This document shows, in pieces, positions 6,573 to 11,761 of a DNA stretch of 11,761 nucleotides. A program made the translations under genes and the position numbers. A model generated the notes under the pieces. It was not told the origin of the DNA and searched no databases. It saw only the letters and a list, made by a program, of their open reading frames with translations. The DNA is from Bacteroidales bacterium (lineage in GTDB: Bacteria > Bacteroidota > Bacteroidia > Bacteroidales > GCA-2748055): assembly GCA_023135025.1 (NCBI GenBank), contig JAGLTY010000029.1:1-11761 (forward strand). The letters are read 5' to 3'. Within the stretch, counting starts at the first letter, position 1. Every line of letters starts with the position of its first letter.

Positions 6573-7958
6573 ATGAAACAAATAGTGATATTAGTTGGTA
6601 TTGCGATTTTCATCGGTGGTTGTGGTTCATACAATACCGGAGAATTGGTCGGAGTTGAAGGTAGAAAAGCTTATTCTGAACCTGATCCTTTTGGAATGGT
6701 GGCGGTCCCCATGGGATCATTTTCCATGGGTGCCAGTGATCAGGACGTCACATGGACCCAGAATACCATGACCAGAACCGTGGCGGTTGATGCTTTCTGG
6801 ATGGACGAAACTGAAATCACCAACAACGAATACCGACAATATGTGTACTGGGTTCGTGATTCCATCATCAGAAAAGAGCTTGCCATGCAGGGCATTGAGG
6901 ACTACATCTTGAAAGATAGAGATGATCAGCCCTTCGAGGATGTCAATGGCGATCCCATCATTGACTGGAATACACCGCTTGATCCATCCAAGGATAAAGA
7001 GGGGAATATTCAACAGATTATTGAAGACCTGGGTATATACTATTCAGGTGAAGATCGTCTTTCGCTCTATTTCAGGGAGATCAATCCGACCAAACTTATC
7101 TATAACTATTACTGGATAGACCGTGTTCAGGCCGCCAAGCCTGCCAATAGTTTCCGCCTCGATTATTCTGGTAACTCCGCAGAGCCAATAGTACAATACG
7201 GAGGAACAATCACCAGGCCCAATGGCGAACAGGAAGAGGTCACAGGGCGTTCTTCATTTGTGAACAGGGACTGGGTCCTGGTCTATCCCGATACACTGGT
7301 CTGGGTAAAGGATTTTACATTCTCCTTTAATGAACCCATGACCAACCTCTATTTCTCCTCCCCCTCGTATGACAACTACCCGGTGGTTGGGGTTACCTGG
7401 AAACAGGCCAAGGCTTTCTGTATCTGGAGAACCAACTATCTGAACCAGGCGCTTATTAAAAGCGGACAGACCATTGTACAGGACTACAGGTTACCCATTG
7501 AGGCTGAATGGGAATATGCAGCCAGGGGAGGTCTCGATCACAGCATGTATCCATGGGGCGGAGTTTATCTGAGGAATAAACTGGGTTGTTTTATTGCCAA
7601 TTTTAAGCCATTGCGTGGTAATTATACCGACGATGGTTCCATGTATCCTGCCAGGGTTGCGTTCTACGGTGTACCCAATGAATTTGGTCTTTACGACATG
7701 GCGGGTAATGTGGCTGAATGGACTATTACTGCATATGATCCTTCAGCATATGTGTTTTCTCACGATATGAATCCTTATTATAATTACGAAGCCAAACCCG
7801 ATGATCCACCCGTAATGAAGCGGAAGGTAATCAGGGGTGGATCCTGGAAAGACGTTGCCCGTTATCTCCAGGTAAGCACCCGCGATTATGAGTATCAGGA
7901 CACTACCAAATCTTACATCGGTTTTAGATGCGTACGTTCATATTTAGGTGATCAATAA
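6573..7958 (+). CDS. gldK: T9SS/gliding ring lipoprotein GldK (PorK), FGE-like fold
   Basis: GldK forms, with GldN, the large periplasmic ring under the outer membrane in the T9SS. The 461-aa product starts with a lipoprotein signal whose lipobox is IGGC (lipidated C17). The following GSYNTG lacks the acidic/lysine surface-export signal, so it should face the periplasm. The rest is a formylglycine-generating-enzyme (FGE-sulfatase) domain: MVAVPMGSFSMG (42-53), DETEITNNEYRQY (78-90), NYPVVGVTWKQAKAFCIWR (268-286), the LPIEAEWEYAARGG block, EFGLYDMAGNVAEW, and IRGGSW (420-425) to GFRCVRS (450-456). The two catalytic cysteines of true FGE are absent: by eye D427 and L432 occupy their places. The domain is split by an insert of about 180 residues between Y87 and N268 that includes the GldK-type segment YPDTLVWVKDF. 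gldL starts 16 nt downstream. Family identification is very secure. Confidence 0.97.
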   Translation: MKQIVILVGIAIFIGGCGSYNTGELVGVEGRKAYSEPDPFGMVAVPMGSFSMGASDQDVTWTQNTMTRTVAVDAFWMDETEITNNEYRQYVYWVRDSIIRKELAMQGIEDYILKDRDDQPFEDVNGDPIIDWNTPLDPSKDKEGNIQQIIEDLGIYYSGEDRLSLYFREINPTKLIYNYYWIDRVQAAKPANSFRLDYSGNSAEPIVQYGGTITRPNGEQEEVTGRSSFVNRDWVLVYPDTLVWVKDFTFSFNEPMTNLYFSSPSYDNYPVVGVTWKQAKAFCIWRTNYLNQALIKSGQTIVQDYRLPIEAEWEYAARGGLDHSMYPWGGVYLRNKLGCFIANFKPLRGNYTDDGSMYPARVAFYGVPNEFGLYDMAGNVAEWTITAYDPSAYVFSHDMNPYYNYEAKPDDPPVMKRKVIRGGSWKDVARYLQVSTRDYEYQDTTKSYIGFRCVRSYLGDQ

Positions 7959-7974
7959 TTAAATACTTTATATA

Positions 7975-8937
7975 ATGGGAATTACAGAATTAGTTCAAAG
8001 TTCGGGCTGGAAGAGTTTCACGGCTAAACTCTATGGCTTTGGAGCCTCCATTGTAATTATTGGAGCACTCTTTAAAATCCAGCACTGGCCTGGAGCAGGT
8101 ATTGCATTGGCCTCAGGACTTATAATTGAATCGATTATCTTCTTTTTCTCAGCATTTGAACCGCTGCATGAAGAACTGGACTGGACCCTGGTTTATCCGG
8201 AACTGGCCGGTATGTCCGATCCAGATGAAATTGATGAATATAAGGAGCAGGCCATTGCAGACAGGAATGTTGGACTTCAGAAATTTGACGAGCTTTTCGA
8301 GCAATCCCAGATCAATGCAGAGGATGTGAGGAGCCTGGGTAAGCACCTGAACACCATCTCAACCACCACGGAGACCATCGGCGATATCACCACAGCCTCC
8401 CTGGCCACCAAGGAGTATTTTGACAAAATGGGTAATGCCGCACAGAACATGGACAATGTGGCTACAGCTTATGGCACCAATACAGGTGAGCTGAATGAAT
8501 CAGTCTCAACCCTGGCCGCATCCTACAAAAATACCGCCAGTATGATCGATACAAAGGGCAAGGATATTGCTGACAAATTTTCAGCTTCAAGTTCAAACCT
8601 GACCGCTACCTACGAAGCCATGTCGGGCGAAGTGAAAGAGGAGCACTCCAATATCTCACAGAGCCAGAAGCAGTTTAACCAGCAGCTTGAGACGCTGAAC
8701 AAAAATCTTGGTGATCTGAATCTCTCCTACGCCGACCAGGTTAAAGGAAGCAAGGATCACCTGCAGGGAACTGCCGGCGTTTACAGTGGATTGAATGAAA
8801 TGATTGCCAGCCTGCAGGCCTCTGTTGAGGAGACACAGAAATATAAGAATGAGATTGTGAAGCTCAGCGAGAGTCTTTCTGAATTAAATAATGTTTACGG
8901 CAATATGCTCACGGCCATGAGCATTAGAAAAAAATAA
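7975..8937 (+). CDS. gldL: T9SS/gliding motor inner-membrane protein GldL (PorL)
   Basis: GldL is the pentameric stator-like half of the GldLM motor, which converts proton-motive force into work for T9SS secretion and gliding. The 320-aa protein has two N-terminal membrane helices (about 19-36 and 41-61) joined by the family loop LFKIQHWPGAG. The second helix carries E52, which aligns with the functionally critical glutamate E49 of F. johnsoniae GldL (recalled). It ends in the conserved SAFEP. Residues about 95-320 are a cytoplasmic helical tail rich in Ala, Ser, Thr, Asn and Gln. Its aromatic residues recur every 18 positions: 148, 166, 184, 202; then 234, 252, 270; then 290, 308. No signal peptide is present. 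Tandem TAA stops (8935-8940) close the gene. gldM begins 19 nt later. The family call is secure; the meaning of the periodic tail is inferred. Confidence 0.97.
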   Translation: MGITELVQSSGWKSFTAKLYGFGASIVIIGALFKIQHWPGAGIALASGLIIESIIFFFSAFEPLHEELDWTLVYPELAGMSDPDEIDEYKEQAIADRNVGLQKFDELFEQSQINAEDVRSLGKHLNTISTTTETIGDITTASLATKEYFDKMGNAAQNMDNVATAYGTNTGELNESVSTLAASYKNTASMIDTKGKDIADKFSASSSNLTATYEAMSGEVKEEHSNISQSQKQFNQQLETLNKNLGDLNLSYADQVKGSKDHLQGTAGVYSGLNEMIASLQASVEETQKYKNEIVKLSESLSELNNVYGNMLTAMSIRKK

Positions 8938-8956
8938 TAATCCTTAATCCTGCTCT

Positions 8957-10534
8957 ATGGCACACGGTAAAGAGACACCGAGACAAAAAATGATCGGCAT
9001 GATGTATTTGGTGCTGACAGCGATGCTGGCACTGAATGTATCAAAAGAGGTGCTGGATGCATTTACCCTGGTGGATGGAGGGCTCACAACAACCATTCAA
9101 AATTTTGCGGCCAAAAATGAGGGCCTCTATGACAAGTTCAACATAGCCTACGAGCAGAACCCGGAGAAGGTAGGTGACTGGAAAATAAAGGCTGAAGAGC
9201 TAAAGACCCGTTCCGATGAGTTATATGAATTCATGAACGAGTGTAAGATAGAGATTGTTTCCAAAAAAGATACGGATGCAATTCATGACGGAGAGGTTTA
9301 CCTGGCTGACGTTAAGAGCAAAGACAATACCAACTTTCCCGCGGAAATAATGATCGTGAATAATAAAGGGGCTGAACTCAAGCAGCATATCGAAGCGCAC
9401 AGGGAGTTTCTGCTTTCCATGATCGAGGATAAGGAGAAGTATGCCAACGCGGTGGCGTCCATTGAAGGAATTCTGAGCACCGAGGTGCCTGAAGATTTTC
9501 ATCGCAACAAAAAGAGGGGGGCAACCCCCACCTGGGAATCCACCTATTTTGAACACCTTCCGCTTGCTTCGGTTATTACACTGCTTTCCAAAATGCAGGG
9601 CGATGTCCGGAATGTGGAAGCAGAGATGCTCAACTTCCTGCTGGGACAGGTGGATGCGGGCGACTTTAAGGTGAATGTGATTGAGCCGGTTGTTATTGCA
9701 AAATCAAACTATGTGTTCAAGGGCGTGCCCTACCATGCAGAAGTATTTCTCGCAGCCTATGATTCAACCAACATACCTGAGGTAAAGTTGGATAACGGAA
9801 CCCTTCTTGAAACACAAGGCGGTAAGGGAATTTACGAAATCTCCTATAACAGCATTGGTATTAAGAAGTGGGGGGGAGTCATCTCCATTGAAAAGGATGG
9901 CCAGGTGACTAGCAAACCCTTTACAGCTGAATTTGAAGTGGCAGAATCCAATGCCACCGTTTCAGCCACTGGGATGAATGTATTCTACCGTGGAATTCCA
10001 AACCCGGTTGAAATTTCTGTGGGTGGTGTGGCTGAAAGAGATGTAATAGCTCAAATCTCATCAGGTAATATCAAACGGGTTGGTGCAGGAACCTACCAGG
10101 TCAAACCGGGTGCAGGAAAAAATACAGCAACAGTAAGCGTATATGCCACTATCGATGGCAAGAGGAAACTGATGAGCCGTGCGGACTTCAGGGTATACGA
10201 TCTTCCCAAGCCCGATGCGGTAGTGGAAGGGGTTCCTGGCTCCTCAGGAGCCCTTACCGTTGGTAAACTCTCTCAATTGCAAAATGTAAGGGCCGAAGCC
10301 AAAGACTTTGTATTTGAAGTAGAGTATAAAGTGCTATCATTTGAAGTGGCTTTCATGGGTTCGGGTGGAATCTGGAGTTCCATGCCCTCCAACAACGATC
10401 GTTTCACTTCTCAGCAAAAAACATTGTTCCGTCAGCTCAGGACCGGTCAACGGGTTATGATTGAAAGAATCAAGGCCACCGGGCCCGACGGTATTTTGAG
10501 AAACCTAAATAATATTACCATAACAGTTCGATAA
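8957..10534 (+). CDS. gldM: T9SS/gliding motor protein GldM (PorM)
   Basis: GldM pairs with GldL in the inner membrane and spans the periplasm as a dimer to reach the GldK-GldN ring. The 525-aa product begins with the family signature MAHGKETPRQKMIGMMYLVL, and its one membrane helix spans about 12-30. R9 matches the arginine that, as I recall, sits near the GldL glutamate in the published motor structure. The long periplasmic part begins with a helical domain (about 35-225, with the STYFEHLPLASVITLLSKMQ block). It is followed by beta-rich domains: IAKSNYVFKGVPYHAEVFLA at about 249-268, FYRGIPNPVEISVGG, GTYQVKPG, and the C-terminal FEVEYKVLSFEVAF domain. This agrees with the four-domain layout known for GldM/PorM, and the length is normal. 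The TAA at 10532-10534 is one base from the gldN ATG, implying coupled translation. Confidence 0.97.
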   Translation: MAHGKETPRQKMIGMMYLVLTAMLALNVSKEVLDAFTLVDGGLTTTIQNFAAKNEGLYDKFNIAYEQNPEKVGDWKIKAEELKTRSDELYEFMNECKIEIVSKKDTDAIHDGEVYLADVKSKDNTNFPAEIMIVNNKGAELKQHIEAHREFLLSMIEDKEKYANAVASIEGILSTEVPEDFHRNKKRGATPTWESTYFEHLPLASVITLLSKMQGDVRNVEAEMLNFLLGQVDAGDFKVNVIEPVVIAKSNYVFKGVPYHAEVFLAAYDSTNIPEVKLDNGTLLETQGGKGIYEISYNSIGIKKWGGVISIEKDGQVTSKPFTAEFEVAESNATVSATGMNVFYRGIPNPVEISVGGVAERDVIAQISSGNIKRVGAGTYQVKPGAGKNTATVSVYATIDGKRKLMSRADFRVYDLPKPDAVVEGVPGSSGALTVGKLSQLQNVRAEAKDFVFEVEYKVLSFEVAFMGSGGIWSSMPSNNDRFTSQQKTLFRQLRTGQRVMIERIKATGPDGILRNLNNITITVR

Positions 10535-10535
10535 G

Positions 10536-11441
10536 ATGAAGGCAAGAAGGTATATATTTGGAACAGCAATTCTGGCAATTTTCACATTGTCCTTATCTGC
10601 TCAGAATCCGGTGAACACGTCCGTTACCCCGGGAAATGCACCGGTAATCACCGCCTATACTCCCTCAACGGATGTATATAAATCCGAAACAATTATTCCG
10701 GAAAAGAAACCGGTACCCTATAGCTATATTCGTGAATCCGATGTCATGTGGGCTAAAGATGTATGGAGGACCATTGACCTCAGGCAGCGTCAGAATATGC
10801 CACTGCGTTACCCCCTTGAGGGAACCATGAGCGATGGTGAGAGATACAGCCTCTTTGGGCTCTTGATGGAAGGGATCAAAACGGAAGAGATTACTCCCTA
10901 TGAATTCAATGTCATTACCAGCTGGAAAGATCCCTTTTCAGTGGTCACCAATCTGGAAGATATATATCGTCGATCAGGTGGCGATACCATCTACGATAAT
11001 GATGGCAATTTTGAAAGCGTTCAGCAGGGTATGACCAATATCCTTCAGATCCAGATTCAGGAGATGTGGTTCTTTGATAAGCAAACCTCCACCATGAATG
11101 TCCGTATTGTGGCAATTGCTCCTGTCTTTTATAGTTTCTATGATGAGTTCAACCAGCCACTGCCCTCACCCAGGCCCATGATTCCATTCGTGGTACATTT
11201 CCCGCAATGTCGCAGGTTATTTGCTACTCATTCGGTATATAACCCGAACAATGATGCCCAGTCTATGTCTTTTGATGACCTCTTTATGCAGCGTCGTTTC
11301 TCCAGCACCATTATTGCTGAATCCAATGTATTTGGAAACCGCATGCTAACCGATTACAAACTGGGTCAGGATGTATTGCTTGAGGCTGAGCGGATCAAAA
11401 ATGACCTGTTTATCATGGAACATGATCTCTGGGAGTACTAG
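10536..11441 (+). CDS. gldN: T9SS/gliding ring protein GldN (PorN)
   Basis: GldN is the periplasmic partner of the lipoprotein GldK in the outer-membrane-associated ring, and it contacts the tip of GldM. The 301-aa product has a Sec signal peptide (MKARRYIFGTAILAIFTLSL) with cleavage expected after SA or SAQ at about residue 22-23. A low-complexity Pro/Thr/Val linker (24-62) precedes the conserved core. The core opens with IRESDVMWAKDVWRTIDLRQ (65-84), the most characteristic GldN motif, and continues with YPLEGT and SLFGLLMEGI. Later diagnostic stretches are LQIQIQEMWFFDKQTSTMNV, IAPVFYSFYDE, and the C-terminal LLEAERIKNDLFIMEHDLWEY. It is the last gene of the unit and is followed by a strong terminator 26 nt downstream. 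There is no frameshift or truncation. Only one gldN copy is seen here; the gldO paralogue found in some flavobacteria is not in this window. Confidence 0.96.
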   Translation: MKARRYIFGTAILAIFTLSLSAQNPVNTSVTPGNAPVITAYTPSTDVYKSETIIPEKKPVPYSYIRESDVMWAKDVWRTIDLRQRQNMPLRYPLEGTMSDGERYSLFGLLMEGIKTEEITPYEFNVITSWKDPFSVVTNLEDIYRRSGGDTIYDNDGNFESVQQGMTNILQIQIQEMWFFDKQTSTMNVRIVAIAPVFYSFYDEFNQPLPSPRPMIPFVVHFPQCRRLFATHSVYNPNNDAQSMSFDDLFMQRRFSSTIIAESNVFGNRMLTDYKLGQDVLLEAERIKNDLFIMEHDLWEY

Positions 11442-11460
11442 AAATCTCCAAACCCTTATA

Positions 11461-11494
11461 AAAAAAGCCGCATCCACCACGATGCGGTTTTTTT
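11461..11494. terminator. Intrinsic terminator of the T9SS operon, probably bidirectional
   Basis: The inverted repeat CCGCATC (11468-11474), loop CACCAC, GATGCGG (11481-11487) is followed by seven T (11488-11494) and preceded by six or more A. The stem can extend through a G-T pair and several A-T pairs. The flanking A- and T-tracts allow it to stop transcription from gldN on the plus strand and from the convergent gene on the minus strand. Confidence 0.92.
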
Positions 11495-11583
11495 ATGTCC
11501 CAATTTTCGTATCTGCTCGTATATATTGAGAACATAAATGTGATGGAAAGGAAGCATGTTATCCCATCAGGCTTACCAATGCG

Positions 11584-11641
11584 AAGGTGTTTCGGATACC
11601 GAAGCCTTAGCCAGCCGAAGGCTGGGTGCAGCGAGGTGCTG
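11584..11641. repeat. Cluster of three adjacent hairpins (REP-like candidate)
   Basis: Three inverted repeats follow one another between the two convergent genes. First, AAGG-tgt-TTCGG, loop ATA, CCGAA-g-CCTT (11584-11608). Second, CCAGCC, loop GAA, GGCTGG, a perfect stem (11611-11625). Third, CAGC, loop GAGGT, GCTG (11629-11641). None has a T-tract, so they do not look like ordinary terminators. The G/C content is higher than in the flanking intergenic sequence. They could be a dispersed palindromic element of the kind mobilised by REP-associated tyrosine transposases. That is inference from structure alone. Confidence 0.5.
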
Positions 11642-11651
11642 AAATACCGAG

Positions 11652-11761
11652 CTACACCATATCCTCCCCAATCTCGGTTTTGATATCGGTAACGTACTGC
11701 TTGATCTTCTGCTCATCTTCGCGCTTACAGACCAGGATGACCTTTTCATTCTGTACGACTA
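11652..11761 (-). CDS. C-terminal end of a probable mannose-1-phosphate guanylyltransferase
   Basis: The reverse strand from the right edge gives 35 complete open codons ending in TAG (11654-11652), so only the C-terminus is in the window. The readable peptide contains VILVCKREDEQKIKQYV followed by TDIKTEIGEDMV. This pattern (a beta-strand with a Cys, then KxEDEQKIKxxV) resembles the tail of Bacteroidota mannose-1-phosphate guanylyltransferases, which make GDP-mannose for surface glycans. The fragment is short, and another nucleotidyltransferase is possible. It is convergent with gldN, with the terminator and hairpins between them. The neighbouring plus-strand reading frame has no family features. 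Confidence 0.5.
   Translation of the reverse strand, partial: VVQNEKVILVCKREDEQKIKQYVTDIKTEIGEDMV

Noticed and set aside
8126..8346. Overlapping small open frames on both strands within gldL
   Set aside because: Both are shadows of the gldL coding frame, which is strongly supported by membrane helices and family motifs.
11495..11683. A 62-codon plus-strand open frame after gldN
   Set aside because: It begins at the edge of the terminator, runs through the hairpin cluster and into the antisense of the guanylyltransferase end, and resembles no protein family.
1..11761. CRISPR arrays, insertion sequences, tRNA or rRNA genes
   Set aside because: I found no regularly spaced direct repeats, transposase reading frames, cloverleaf structures or rRNA words in the window.

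Overview
The window comes from a member of the phylum Bacteroidota, most likely class Bacteroidia. The evidence is a complete core gene set for the type IX secretion system (T9SS) and gliding motor in the order porP-porK-porL-porM-porN. Start codons lack Shine-Dalgarno sequences and sit in A/T-rich leaders. Promoter-like boxes match the Bacteroidota TAnnTTTG consensus. As I recall, having porP directly ahead of porK is the Porphyromonas-type arrangement. I see no insertion sequence, CRISPR array, rRNA or tRNA.

Layout. (1) 1-1795, minus strand: the first 598 codons of a class A penicillin-binding protein (glycosyltransferase plus the start of the transpeptidase), running off the left edge. (2) 1796-1875: a short divergent promoter region. 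(3) 1876-5377, plus strand: topA (DNA topoisomerase I), followed 19 nt later by an arginase/formimidoylglutamase-fold protein that appears to have lost half of its metal ligands. (4) 5378-5551: an intergenic leader with a good -7 promoter box. (5) 5552-11441, plus strand: porP/sprF, gldK/porK, gldL/porL, gldM/porM and gldN/porN. Gaps are 82 nt after porP and then 16, 19 and 1 nt, so K-L-M-N is clearly one transcription unit, probably including porP. (6) 11461-11494: a strong, probably bidirectional terminator. (7) 11584-11641: three consecutive small hairpins. (8) 11652-11761, minus strand: the last 35 codons of a convergent gene, probably a mannose-1-phosphate guanylyltransferase.

How the genes work together. 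By homology, GldL and GldM form the proton-driven inner-membrane motor. GldM reaches across the periplasm to the GldK-GldN ring under the outer membrane, where GldK is a lipoprotein. PorP is an outer-membrane protein associated with the translocon. TopA and the penicillin-binding protein are housekeeping neighbours.

The most interesting items are the apparent arginase-fold pseudoenzyme between topA and the T9SS operon, an 18-residue aromatic periodicity in the cytoplasmic tail of GldL, and the hairpin cluster at the right end. No wholly new multi-gene system is evident.
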